Positions 24,286-32,221 of a stretch of 33,055 bases of DNA are shown here, piece by piece (positions within the stretch are counted from its first letter, which is position 1; every line of letters starts with the position of its first letter). The DNA lies in NCBI GenBank assembly GCA_903884435.1, contig CAISEY010000018.1:1-33055 (forward strand), written 5' to 3'. Source of the stretch: an uncultured Hyphomicrobiales bacterium. Lineage in GTDB: Bacteria > Pseudomonadota > Alphaproteobacteria > Rhizobiales > Beijerinckiaceae. The notes under the pieces are model-generated. The model ran no database searches, was not told where the DNA came from, and worked only from the letters and a program-made list of their open reading frames with translations. The position numbers and the translations under genes are program-made.

Positions 24286-24762
24286 TCAGGCCTTCGCGCC
24301 CATGGCCTCGGCGCCGGCGGCGATCGCCTTGACGATGTTGTGATAGCCCGTGCAACGGCAGATGTTGCCCTCGAGCTCCTCGCGAATCGTGTGCTCGTCG
24401 AGATGGTTGCCCTTGCGCTTCACCATTTCCACGGCGGTCATGATCATGCCCGGCGTGCAGAACCCGCATTGCAGACCGTGATTTTCGCGGAAGGCTTCCT
24501 GCATCGGATGCAGTTGCTCGCCATTGGCGAGGCCCTCGATCGTCGTCACCTGCGCGCCCTCGAGCGACAGCGCCAGCGCCGTGCAGGACTTCACCGCGTC
24601 GCCATTGACATGCACCACGCAGCAGCCGCACTGGCTCGTGTCGCAACCGACATGCGTGCCCGTGAGGCGGAGCGTCTCGCGCAGGAACTGCACCAGCAGC
24701 GTGCGGGAATCGACGTCCCCGGACACGGCTTTGCCGTTGACGGTCATGGACACTACGGGCAT
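24286..24762 (-). CDS. coxS: Molybdenum hydroxylase [2Fe-2S] subunit (CoxS-like)
   Basis: 158 aa from the ATG at 24762. An ATG at 24768 is in frame, but the GGAGG lies 2 nt from it and 7 nt from the second, so the second is preferred. Ferredoxin-type cluster ligands are Cys40, Cys45, Cys48 and Cys60 (C-x4-C-G-x-C-x11-C in '[16 protein letters not shown]...SC'). The second, all-helical cluster domain has Cys99, Cys102, Cys135 and Cys137 ('[10 protein letters not shown]' and '[12 protein letters not shown]'). All eight ligands are present, so the subunit should be functional. It is the first structural gene, 33 bp before coxL, and passes electrons from the Mo site to CoxM's FAD. Confidence 0.94.
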   Translation of the reverse strand: MPVVSMTVNGKAVSGDVDSRTLLVQFLRETLRLTGTHVGCDTSQCGCCVVHVNGDAVKSCTALALSLEGAQVTTIEGLANGEQLHPMQEAFRENHGLQCGFCTPGMIMTAVEMVKRKGNHLDEHTIREELEGNICRCTGYHNIVKAIAAGAEAMGAKA

Positions 24763-24883
24763 GGGCATTCCTCCTCGGCGGAAACACGGGTTCGAGGGGG
24801 AATGTGATATGCCGGGCGGCGACCGTCAAGCAAGGGCAAGTTCGCGCTCCGGCCCTGGAAAATGGGCCAAAGCGCCGGTTGTC

Positions 24884-25786
24884 TCAATAAAAGTCGCCGA
24901 GGCTGAACCGGTCCGCGCCCGAGAACATCCCGGGCGGCGTCGCGATGTCCGGCGCCGGCGGAAGGGTGGATTTGTAGGTGAAGAGTTGCGCGAGGTCGCG
25001 CACCGGATTGAACCAGGCCCTCGCGCCAAGCATCAGCCTGTAGAGAGCCAGTTCCTCGCTCATGATCCGGATGATGGCGGGCCTGTAGAGTTCGGCGAAC
25101 CTCTGGCTGTCGGTCAGGGGAACCGGATTCCATGGCGAGGGCTGTTGCGGCGGCGAGGGCAGCGCCATGAACAAAGCCGCGAACATGCCGGCCTGCGCGG
25201 TTCTCACCGATTTCGCGCCCTGTTGCGACGCGTAGACGCCCACGACCACGAGGGCGAGAAACTCTTCCCAGTTCTCGAAGCGCCGCGCGAATTTGGCGCG
25301 GGAATCCTCCAGTTTGTTGCCGCCATCGAGATCCCGCGCCGCGTCCGCGCTGACGAGATCCATCATCGACACGGGCTTCCAGCGGCCATTCGCCTGCCGC
25401 CAGGCGTGGACGAGTTAGTGCAGCAGGGTCACGTCTGGCTCCGCGCCGCCGAGATTGCCATGCGGCATGAAGCCGATCACGTCGAGCCCGCCGCCGCCCT
25501 CGCCCCGGATGGACGATCCATCGCGGGCGAGGCCCTGATAGTCCGGCGAATAGGCCTTCAGGCCCGCGTGGGATTCCGCGGCGGGCAGCGCGTTTCTGAC
25601 GCCCGGCCAGATAATGACCGGCTGCGTCGTCGTCTTGCCGACGAGTTCGAGAACCGCCTGTCCGAAAGGCGCCGAGACGATCTTGTCGCGCACGAGAAGC
25701 ACGTCCCGTTCGTAGGCGTCGCCGGACGCCTTCGTTCTCATGCGGCCGCCATCGACCTTGATGTTGTCTGGCTGGAATACTTGCAT
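24884..25786 (-). pseudogene. M91-like (NleD-type) zinc metallopeptidase, interrupted by TAA at the catalytic Glu
   Basis: Both halves are in one frame: 25786-25418 (123 codons, ATG with GGAGG 5 nt upstream) and 25414-24884 (176 codons plus stop). The junction reads Leu-Leu-His-TAA-Leu-Val-His-Ala-Trp, so the stop at 25417-25415 replaces the Glu of a His-Glu-x-x-His zinc motif. GAA to TAA is one substitution. The surrounding pattern ('[25 protein letters not shown]' before, '[13 protein letters not shown]' at the motif, '[24 protein letters not shown]' after) matches M91 peptidases, the family of the type III effector NleD. Translation would give a 123-aa fragment lacking the catalytic residues; restart at an internal ATG (25372) would lack the His pair. 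It is tandem with, and 121 bp upstream of, coxS. M91 membership rests on motif recognition only. Confidence 0.65.
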
Positions 25787-25941
25787 GACGGCCTCCGGAC
25801 TTGCCCCGCTTATGCGGACTACGCGCTTTTTCAGGCGCCCGCCGTGCGCGATGGCACACGTCGAACGCGGCGGGTCGGGCCCGTCGCTTGTGTTCGCTCC
25901 CCGTCTCGCGCACCATCGCGAAAACCGGATGGAGGACCGCC

Positions 25942-26952
25942 TTGCGACATTTCGCGACATTCGTCGCCCTGATTGCGTGCGCGGCGCCGGCGCTCGCCGC
26001 CGACGAGGCCCTGATCGCGGCGGCCAGAAAAGAAGGACGCGTCGTCTGGTACACGACGCAGATCGTCGATCAGTTCGTTCGTCCGGCGGTCGAGGCCTTC
26101 GACCGCAAATACGGGATCAGGGTCGATTATGTCCGCTCCGGCACGCCGGACATGGTGCTGCGCGTCACCAACGAGGCGAAGGCGAACAGCGGCCAGGGCG
26201 ACATCGTCGATGGCACCTCGTCGTCCGCGGCTCTGAAACGCGCGGGGTTGCTGATGAAATTCACGCCGCCCAACAATCTCCCGGCGCAATTCGTCGACGC
26301 GGACGGCTACTGGATCGCCAACAATCTCTACGTGCTGACGCCCGGCTTCAACACGAATCTCGTGGAGAAGGGGAGCGAACCGCGCGCCTTCGAGGATTTG
26401 CTCGCCCCGAAATGGAAGGGCCGCATCGGCTGGACGGTTCCGCCCGCCAGCATGCTGGCGCCGGAATTCGTCGGCCTCGTCCTCGCGGCAATGGGCGAGG
26501 AAAAAGGCAGGACGTACCTGCGCGCGCTGGCGAAACAGGATCTCAACGGACACGTCGTCTCCGCCCGGCAGATGCTGGACATGGTGATCGCCGGCGAGTT
26601 TCCGGTCGCGCTGCAAATCTTCAACAATCACGCGGTGATCAGCGCCGGCAAGGGCGCTCCGTCGGGCTGGATTCCCATGCAGCCCGCGCTCGGCCTGCTT
26701 TCGGTGTCCTCGATCACGAAGCTCGCGCCGCATCCGGCCGCGGCGAAACTGTTCATGGAGTTCCTGGTGTCGGAGGAAGGGCAAAAACTGATGGCCGCCT
26801 CGGGCGAATTGCCGGTTCACCCCGACGTGCGGCCGGGCGATCCCTCGCTTCGTCCCGACGGCGAGACGTTCCGCGCGATTTACTTCACCCCGGAGCAACT
26901 CGACGAGGCCCTGCCGGCCTGGAACCGGATTTTCAACGAAATATTTCGCTGA
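25942..26952 (+). CDS. Periplasmic ABC solute-binding protein (Fbp/AfuA-like), orphan
   Basis: 336 aa from a TTG at 25942: GGAGG sits 6 nt upstream (25931-25935) and the next residues form a textbook signal peptide ('[18 protein letters not shown]', cleavage before Asp). Upstream in-frame starts would bury the signal sequence behind a basic tail. The mature protein is a type 2 periplasmic-binding fold: '[31 protein letters not shown]', '[13 protein letters not shown]', '[15 protein letters not shown]', '[20 protein letters not shown]'. The paired Tyr that binds iron in FbpA-type proteins is not evident ('[13 protein letters not shown]' stands in that area), so the ligand may not be ferric iron. 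No permease or ATPase gene is adjacent. Confidence 0.85.
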   Translation: MRHFATFVALIACAAPALAADEALIAAARKEGRVVWYTTQIVDQFVRPAVEAFDRKYGIRVDYVRSGTPDMVLRVTNEAKANSGQGDIVDGTSSSAALKRAGLLMKFTPPNNLPAQFVDADGYWIANNLYVLTPGFNTNLVEKGSEPRAFEDLLAPKWKGRIGWTVPPASMLAPEFVGLVLAAMGEEKGRTYLRALAKQDLNGHVVSARQMLDMVIAGEFPVALQIFNNHAVISAGKGAPSGWIPMQPALGLLSVSSITKLAPHPAAAKLFMEFLVSEEGQKLMAASGELPVHPDVRPGDPSLRPDGETFRAIYFTPEQLDEALPAWNRIFNEIFR

Positions 26953-27027
26953 TCCCGGAGGCCCGCCGCGAGGTGACGTCGCGCACATCGCCCCGCTGGA
27001 TTTTCGCTAGTTTACCAACTGGCTAAC

Positions 27028-27045
27028 AGGCGCAATCCCGCGCCT
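27028..27045. terminator. Hairpin between the solute-binding gene and the OmpA-like gene
   Basis: AGGCGC (27028-27033) and GCGCCT (27040-27045) form a 6-bp stem with a 6-nt loop, 24 bp before the next ATG. No T run follows; it could be a weak terminator or lie in the leader of the following gene. Confidence 0.25.
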
Positions 27046-27069
27046 CGGCAACAGCGCTGGAAACTTGAC

Positions 27070-28122
27070 ATGGCCCTGAACGTTCAACCCATCACGGGCG
27101 TCGTCGCGAACGGCGACAAGCCGCTTGTCGCGGCGCGCCTCTGCAATTTCAGGACGGGCGGATACGAACTGCTCGACGATCACATGGCCTGGATCAACGG
27201 CCCGCTCAAGGCTGCGCTCACGGCCTCGCCGAACGCCTGGATCGACGTCGCCGCCTACGCCAGCAAGAGAGGCAATTCCGCGAAGAACAAGGCGTTGTCG
27301 AAAAACCGTCGCGACGAGGTGAAGTCGCGGATCGCCGCGACGGGCGCGCGCGCGAACTTCATCGGCAACGATTTCTGGGGCGAGGAGCGCAGCGAAGGCG
27401 GCGAATCCAACAACGATGGTTACTGGCGCGCGGTGGAAGTGTACGCTTTCGGCAGTCTTCCGCCAGGCCGCAAGCCCGATCCCGTGCCGCCCAGACCGCC
27501 GGCTCCGGTCATTCCCTATCACAACCCGACCGACGAATGGTTCGTCACCAATCTCAGCCTCAACGGCGGCACGCTGGTCGCGGGCGTGGGCGGCGGCGGC
27601 TTCAAGGGCACGATCAAGTTCGAACACGTCGGCGGCGGCAACGAGCCCGACGTCGACACCTCCATCGTCATCGTCGGCGGCGCCGTGGGCGCGAGCGAAG
27701 GCCTGCCCTTCCTCAAGAATTCAACCATCGTGCAGAAGGCGATCAAGTTCGTCAGCGACAACGGCGGCTTTTCCTTCGCGGAGGCGCCATCGGAAACCGC
27801 CGGCCTCTGCTTCCGCAACCCGATCCAGACCAAACGTCTGCGGTCGGGCGATTTCAAGGGCGATTGCGCCACGATCTTCGTGAGCGCCAACGCGGCGGTG
27901 GCGGGCGCCTCGATCTACGTCCTCTTTTTCGGCCTGCCGAACGGCTTCTGGACCTCGTCCTCGACTCTCGCGATGATGGCCATTCCCGCGGCGGGCAGCA
28001 GCCTGCTGGGCGGCGTGATCCTCGAGAAATGCAAGGGCATCGCCCTGATCTCGTCGGTGGGCGCCGGCCTCAGCGCGTCCCTCGGCGCGTCGCTGAACGG
28101 AATGGGCGGCACGATCGGCTGA
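27070..28122 (+). CDS. Protein of unknown function with N-terminal OmpA-like domain and hydrophobic C terminus
   Basis: 350 aa. Not recognised as a whole. Residues ~25-135 look like an OmpA/MotB C-terminal fold: 'GGYELLDDHMAWINGPLKAAL' then 'WIDVAAYASKRGNSAKNKALSKNRRDEVKSRIAATGA', matching the 'G-S-G---N--LS--RA--V---L' pattern. The Asp that contacts diaminopimelate in OmpA (GHTD) is not conserved ('AAYAS'). There is no signal peptide. After a Pro-rich linker (~138-150) comes a Gly-rich beta-like domain ('LVAGVGGGGFKGTIKFEHVGGG'), and the last ~75 residues hold two hydrophobic stretches ('AAVAGASIYVLFFGLP', 'LAMMAIPAAGSSLLGGVI'). It could be an effector-like or envelope protein; no function is assigned. 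Confidence 0.75.
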   Translation: MALNVQPITGVVANGDKPLVAARLCNFRTGGYELLDDHMAWINGPLKAALTASPNAWIDVAAYASKRGNSAKNKALSKNRRDEVKSRIAATGARANFIGNDFWGEERSEGGESNNDGYWRAVEVYAFGSLPPGRKPDPVPPRPPAPVIPYHNPTDEWFVTNLSLNGGTLVAGVGGGGFKGTIKFEHVGGGNEPDVDTSIVIVGGAVGASEGLPFLKNSTIVQKAIKFVSDNGGFSFAEAPSETAGLCFRNPIQTKRLRSGDFKGDCATIFVSANAAVAGASIYVLFFGLPNGFWTSSSTLAMMAIPAAGSSLLGGVILEKCKGIALISSVGAGLSASLGASLNGMGGTIG

Positions 28123-28202
28123 TCGCCGCCTCGCGCGCGGTTCGTGGACACGCTATGGGAACGGGCGCGCGAAAGCGCGTCCCGGCGCCGGAGCATCCCG
28201 TC

Positions 28203-28580
28203 ATGGCGGACATCGAGGAAGACCCCGAAAAAATCGCGGCGCGTGTCCGCGAGGCGTGGAGCCGCGCCTTCGCCGCGCGCGACATCGAGGCGCTGGCGGC
28301 GCTCTACGACGAGGACGCGCTGTTTTTCGGATCGACGCCGGATTTGTGCCTGGGGCGCGACGGCGCGCGCGCCTATTTTTCCACCTTGCCGGCGGATGTC
28401 GTCCTCGACGATTTCCCGGCGCAGGAAACGCGCCGGACCGGACCGGACACGATCGTCGCGGCGGGCTGCTGGCGCTTTCTGTTTGGCGGCGAGGCGCGTC
28501 CCTATCGCCTCGCCTGGACTCTCGCGCGGCGGGGCGGACAATGGCTCATCGCCGCCCACCACGCCTCGGCGAGGCCATAG
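28203..28580 (+). CDS. SnoaL-like / DUF4440 nuclear-transport-factor-2 fold protein
   Basis: 125 aa from ATG 28203 (GGAG 9 nt upstream; an in-frame ATG at 28155 is possible but has no good ribosome site). The chain follows the NTF2-like pattern: 'VREAWSRAFAARDIEALAALYDEDALFFGSTPDLCLGRDGARAYF', a helical start with 'AxDIEALAALYDEDA', then beta strands 'TIVAAGCWRFLFGGEARPYRLAWTLARRGGQWLIAAHHAS'. Members include ketosteroid-isomerase-like enzymes and many proteins of unknown role; the conserved final 'W-I--HHAS' is typical of DUF4440/SgcJ types. It ends 5 bp from the convergent coxG-like gene. Confidence 0.8.
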   Translation: MADIEEDPEKIAARVREAWSRAFAARDIEALAALYDEDALFFGSTPDLCLGRDGARAYFSTLPADVVLDDFPAQETRRTGPDTIVAAGCWRFLFGGEARPYRLAWTLARRGGQWLIAAHHASARP

Positions 28581-28585
28581 GCCGT

Positions 28586-29038
28586 TCAGCCCGCCCGGAC
28601 GTTTTCCGCGAAACTGGCGAAAAACTGGTCGGCGTTCTTCTTGGCGACTCCGTCGATGAGGCGCGCCCCGAGCTGGGCGATCTTGCCGCCAACGTTGGCC
28701 TCGACGTCATAGGACAACAGCGTTCCGCCGCCCTCGATGTCCGTCAGGCGCACGGTCGCCCCGCCCTTGGCGAATCCGGCGATGCCGCCCTCGCCCGAGC
28801 CGCTGATCTTGTAACCGTTCGGCGGATCGAGATCGCCGAGCTCGACATTGCCCTTGAAGGTCGCCGAAACCGGCCCCACCTTCAGCTTCACCACCGCCGT
28901 GAAACCATTTTCCCCAGTCCTGTCAAGGGACTGGCATCCGGGAATGCAGGCCTTGAGGACCTCCGGATCGTTCAGCTTTTGCCAGACCGTCTGCCGGTCG
29001 GCGGGGAGGGAGACCTCCCCCTTCATCGTCATGGCCAT
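28586..29038 (-). CDS. coxG: CoxG-like SRPBCC protein
   Basis: 150 aa from ATG 29038 (GGGGAA upstream). Single SRPBCC (START-like) domain of the CoxG family: 'KGEVSLPADRQTVWQKLNDPEVLKACIPGCQSLDRTGENGFTAVVKLKVGPVSATFKGNVEL', with the conserved 'PGC' after the first helix, 'GYKISGSGEGGIAGFAKGGATVRL' and 'YDVEANVGGKIAQLGARLIDGVAKKNADQFF'. In the CO dehydrogenase system CoxG is linked to membrane attachment of the enzyme. This copy lacks the C-terminal hydrophobic extension found in some CoxG proteins. It lies 4 kb from coxS, outside the main cluster, convergent with the SnoaL-like gene and divergent from the pcaD-like gene. Confidence 0.9.
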   Translation of the reverse strand: MAMTMKGEVSLPADRQTVWQKLNDPEVLKACIPGCQSLDRTGENGFTAVVKLKVGPVSATFKGNVELGDLDPPNGYKISGSGEGGIAGFAKGGATVRLTDIEGGGTLLSYDVEANVGGKIAQLGARLIDGVAKKNADQFFASFAENVRAG

Positions 29039-29216
29039 GTCGTTTCCCCGTCTCGCGTCCGCGCCGGGCGCGGCTGACCGCTTGATAGAGGCAAACGCCC
29101 TCCGGCGCCACCATGCCCCGGGGATTTAACGCTTTCCGCGCGTGCGTCATTGCGCCCCGCCGCGCGGACGGCTATTCGCTAGAGGCGCCGCGCGCGCCTG
29201 AAAACGGGAGGATCAG

Positions 29217-30218
29217 ATGGCTCTGGTTCGAATTGGCGAGTTGAATTTCAACGTCGAGGTCGAGGGACCGTTCAAGGCGCCTTTCCTGATGCTGTCGAAC
29301 TCGCTCGGCACGAATTATCGCATGTGGGATCCGCAAATGCCCGAGTTGACGCGACATTTTCGCGTCATCCGCTACGATTCGCGGGGTCACGGGCGCAGCC
29401 ACGCCGACGACGGCCCCTATTCCATCGCCGGCCTCGGCCGCGACGCCCTCGCCATCATGGACGCGCTCGGCGTCACGAAAACCCACTGGATCGGCCTGTC
29501 CAAGGGCGGGATGATCGGCCAGTGGCTGCTCGCCAACGCTCCACAGCGCCTCGACCGCACGGTCCTCGCCAACACCGGCGCGCACATGGGGCCGGTCGAT
29601 CTGTGGAACAACCGGATTCGCGCCGCCCGCTCCGGCGGCATGGACACGCTCGCGGCCGGAACCATCGACCGCTGGTTCACGAAGGATTTCCAGAAGGCGA
29701 ACCCCGAGGCCATCGAGAAAATTCTCGCCATGCTGCAAACGACGCCGCCGCAAGGCTACGCCGCGAGCTGCGCCGCCATCCGCGACATGGACCAGCGTGA
29801 ATCCATCCGCTCCATTCGCGACAAGCCGGTTCTGGTGATCGTCGGCCGTCACGACCCCGCGACGCCCCCCGCCCTCGGCAAACTGATCGCCTCGTCGATC
29901 GAGGGGGCGCGGACCGTCACGCTGAACGCGGCGCATCTCTCCAACATAGAGGACGCCGAGAATTTCACGAAGGCCGTCGTCGACTTTCTGACCGGCAAAA
30001 CCCCGGTTTCGCCGCCGCCGGACAAGCCGGCGAAAAAGGCCGCGAAAACGCCGGTCGCCCCGAAAGCCGCCACGAAAAAGGCCGCGGGCAAGAAGGCCGC
30101 CGCCAAAAAGCCGGCGGCCAAAACGGCGAAGAAACCCGCCGGAAAGGCCGCGCCGAAAAAGCCCGCCGGCAAGACCGCCGCGAAAAAGGCGCCCGCCAAA
30201 AAGAAGAAGACGCGCTGA
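29217..30218 (+). CDS. pcaD: PcaD-like alpha/beta hydrolase with histone-H1-like Lys/Ala/Pro tail
   Basis: 333 aa; GGGAGG is 7 nt before the ATG. Residues 1-262 are a 3-oxoadipate enol-lactonase-type hydrolase: 'LMLSNSLGTNYRMWDPQM', 'IRYDSRGHGRS', nucleophile elbow 'GLSKGG' with Ser95, the acid in 'VGRHDPATPP' and the His in 'LNAAHLSNIE'. PcaD hydrolyses 3-oxoadipate enol-lactone in the beta-ketoadipate pathway. Residues ~268-333 form a tail of repeated 'KKAA', 'AAKKPA', 'KKPAGK' units with no hydrophobic residues, like bacterial histone H1 C termini. PcaD is normally ~260 residues, so the tail is a real extension. The stop overlaps the pcaC start in TGATG (1 bp). Confidence 0.85.
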   Translation: MALVRIGELNFNVEVEGPFKAPFLMLSNSLGTNYRMWDPQMPELTRHFRVIRYDSRGHGRSHADDGPYSIAGLGRDALAIMDALGVTKTHWIGLSKGGMIGQWLLANAPQRLDRTVLANTGAHMGPVDLWNNRIRAARSGGMDTLAAGTIDRWFTKDFQKANPEAIEKILAMLQTTPPQGYAASCAAIRDMDQRESIRSIRDKPVLVIVGRHDPATPPALGKLIASSIEGARTVTLNAAHLSNIEDAENFTKAVVDFLTGKTPVSPPPDKPAKKAAKTPVAPKAATKKAAGKKAAAKKPAAKTAKKPAGKAAPKKPAGKTAAKKAPAKKKKTR

Positions 30219-30598
30219 TGGCCGCGGACGGGCGCCACGCGAAGGGCATGAAGCGCCGCCGCGCCGTGCTCGGCGACGCCTATGTCGACGGGGCGGTGCA
30301 GCGAACCTCGGACTTCAACCGCGATTTTCAGCAATGGATCGTCGAAACGGCCTGGAACGACGTGTGGAATCGCCCCGGCCTCGATCTGCGGGCGCGCTCG
30401 ATCGTCGTTCTTTCCGTCACGACGGCCCTGCGCCACTGGGACGAATTTCGCATTCACCTGCGCGGAGCCCTCAACAATGGTCTGACGAAGACCGAGATCT
30501 CCGAAATTCTCATGCAATGCGGCGTTTACGCCGGCGTTCCCGCCGCCAACCACGCGTTCAGGGAAGCGCAGGCGGTTTTCGACGAAATGGGAGTTTGA
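30218..30598 (+). CDS. pcaC: 4-carboxymuconolactone decarboxylase (PcaC)
   Basis: 126 aa, the usual PcaC length. Characteristic blocks: 'GDAYVDGAVQRTSDFNRDFQQWIVETAWNDVWNRPGLDLRARSIVVLSV', 'RHWDEFRIHLRGALNNGLTKTEISEILMQCGVYAGVPAANHAFREA'. The 'HLRGALNNGLT...E...E...Q...Y.G.PA...A' stretch is the active-site signature of the CMD family (AhpD-like all-helical fold). It converts gamma-carboxymuconolactone to 3-oxoadipate enol-lactone, the substrate of PcaD encoded just upstream; the 1-bp TGATG overlap couples the two. Other pca genes are not in the window. Confidence 0.93.
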   Translation: MAADGRHAKGMKRRRAVLGDAYVDGAVQRTSDFNRDFQQWIVETAWNDVWNRPGLDLRARSIVVLSVTTALRHWDEFRIHLRGALNNGLTKTEISEILMQCGVYAGVPAANHAFREAQAVFDEMGV

Positions 30599-30620
30599 CG
30601 CCCCGTCCGGACGCCGCGCC

Positions 30621-31040
30621 ATGGCAGACACGCTCACCCCGGCCGAACGCAGCGAGCGGATGCGGCGCGTCCGCCAGAAACACACCGGACCGGAACTCGT
30701 CGTCCGCCGCCTCGTCAGCGGGCTCGGCCATCGCTATCGCCTGCATGGCGCGAAACTGCCGGGCAAGCCGGACCTCGTGTTCGCGGGGCGGCGCAAGGTC
30801 GTTTTCGTGCATGGCTGCTTCTGGCACCGCCACGCCGCGAAAACCTGCAAACTCTCGCGAATGCCGAAAAGCCGCCAGGACTTCTGGGTTCCCAAGCTCG
30901 AGGGCAACCGCCTGCGCGACGCCCGCGCCATCCGCGCCCTGCGCGCGGACGGCTGGAGCGTGCTGGTTGTCTGGGAATGCCAGTTGGGCGATACAGAACG
31001 CTTGAGGAACAGGCTGGCGCGATTCCTGGGGCAAGACTGA
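30621..31040 (+). CDS. vsr: Very short patch repair endonuclease (Vsr)
   Basis: 139 aa, the usual Vsr length. The catalytic residues known from E. coli Vsr are present at matching positions: Glu25 ('HTGPELVVRR'), Asp51 ('LPGKPDLVFAGR'), His69 and His71 ('VHGCFWHRH'). 'FWVPKLEGNRLRD' and 'VVWECQL' follow as in the family. Vsr nicks next to T:G mismatches produced when a Dcm-type 5-methylcytosine deaminates, starting repair. Its stop overlaps the methyltransferase start by 1 bp (TGATG), so both are made together. It begins 22 bp after pcaC, although the functions are unrelated. One Zn-site Cys is seen in 'CFWH' and another in 'AKTCKL'. Confidence 0.93.
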   Translation: MADTLTPAERSERMRRVRQKHTGPELVVRRLVSGLGHRYRLHGAKLPGKPDLVFAGRRKVVFVHGCFWHRHAAKTCKLSRMPKSRQDFWVPKLEGNRLRDARAIRALRADGWSVLVVWECQLGDTERLRNRLARFLGQD

Positions 31041-32203
31041 TGCGGTCGATCGAGCTGTTCGCCGGGGCTGGCGGGCTCGGCATGGGCGTCGGCCGCGCCG
31101 GGTTTTCGCCCCTGGCGGTGATCGAGCGTGATCGCTGGTGCTGCGACACGATTCGCGAAAACCGCCGCCGCGAGGTCGGCGCCGTCGCATGCTGGCCAGA
31201 ACCGCTCGAGATCGACATTCGCGCACTCGCGTTTCACGAGTTTCGCGGCGACGTTGATATTGTCACGGGCGGCCCGCCCTGCCAGCCATTTTCCCTCGGC
31301 GGCAAGCATCGCGGCCGCGACGACGACCGCGACATGTGGCCCCAGGCCGTGCGCGTCGTGCGCGAAGCGGCGCCGCGCGCGTTCGTCTTCGAAAACGTCA
31401 AGGGATTGATGCGCGGAACCTTCGCCGCCTATCGCGATTATATTCTGCTGCAATTGCGGCATCCCGAACAGGCGAGGCGCCCGGGCGAAGACTGGAGCGC
31501 GCACCGCGCGCGGCTGGACCGCTGGAACGCTAAGCACGCGCCGCGATACGACGTCCACGCGCCGGAACTCGTCAACGCCGCCGACTACGGCGTCCCGCAA
31601 AGACGCGAGCGCGTGTTCTTCGTCGGGTTTCGCGCCGATCTCGGCGTGAACTGGCGCTTTCCCCCGCCCACCCATTCACGCGCGGCGCTGTTGCGCGGCC
31701 AGCGCGCGGACGGCGAATATTGGGATCGCCACGCGGTGCCGCGAAAATTCCGCGCGCCGCCTCCGGCGGTCGGTCCGGCCCCGGCGGAGAGCTTGGCGCT
31801 GGCGCCGTGGCGCACCGTGCGCGACGCGCTCCACGACCTGCCCGACCCCGAGAAGGAGCCCGCGAAAGCCGCCCGTGTCGCCAACCACCGCTTTCAGCCG
31901 GGCGCCCGCGTTTACGCCGGGCACACCGGCAGCCCGCTCGACGAGCCCGCGAAAACGCTGAAGGCCGGCGTGCATGGAGTGCCGGGCGGCGAAAACATGC
32001 TGGTGCGCGCCGACGGAAGCGTCCGCTATTTCACCGTGCGCGAGGCCGCGCGGCTGCAAACCTTTCCCGACGATTTCCATTTTCCCGGCTCGTGGAGCGA
32101 GGCGATGCGGCAACTGGGCAACGCGGTTCCGATGGACCTCGCGACGACGCTGGCGCTCGGGGTCGCCCGCGCCCTGCGCGGCAAAGCCGGGGCCGCGGCG
32201 TGA
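31040..32203 (+). CDS. DNA (cytosine-5) methyltransferase (Dcm-like)
   Basis: 387 aa from ATG 31040, coupled to vsr by TGATG. C5-MTase motifs in order: I 'LFAGAGGLGMG' (residues ~6-16), IV 'GGPPCQPFS' with catalytic Cys81, VI 'VFENVK', VIII 'YGVPQRRERVFFVG', IX region 'REAARLQTFPDDFHF' and X 'QLGNAVPM'. The target-recognition region between VIII and IX is ~100 residues ('WRFPPPTHSRAALLRGQR' onward). The enzyme methylates cytosine at C5 in a site that cannot be read from sequence. Together with Vsr this forms a methylation-plus-repair pair; no restriction endonuclease gene is adjacent in the window. Confidence 0.94.
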   Translation: MRSIELFAGAGGLGMGVGRAGFSPLAVIERDRWCCDTIRENRRREVGAVACWPEPLEIDIRALAFHEFRGDVDIVTGGPPCQPFSLGGKHRGRDDDRDMWPQAVRVVREAAPRAFVFENVKGLMRGTFAAYRDYILLQLRHPEQARRPGEDWSAHRARLDRWNAKHAPRYDVHAPELVNAADYGVPQRRERVFFVGFRADLGVNWRFPPPTHSRAALLRGQRADGEYWDRHAVPRKFRAPPPAVGPAPAESLALAPWRTVRDALHDLPDPEKEPAKAARVANHRFQPGARVYAGHTGSPLDEPAKTLKAGVHGVPGGENMLVRADGSVRYFTVREAARLQTFPDDFHFPGSWSEAMRQLGNAVPMDLATTLALGVARALRGKAGAAA

Positions 32204-32221
32204 AGCCGACGCCGCTTGTCT

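Noticed and set aside
21089-24762. Aerobic CO dehydrogenase (form I) as the name for coxSLM
   Set aside because: The active-site loop is AYRGAGR without the Cys required for the Cu-S-Mo centre.
30621-32203. A full restriction-modification system
   Set aside because: Only Vsr and a methyltransferase are present; no endonuclease gene is adjacent, and the distant DUF5655-like protein at 1.4-2.4 kb cannot be linked to it.
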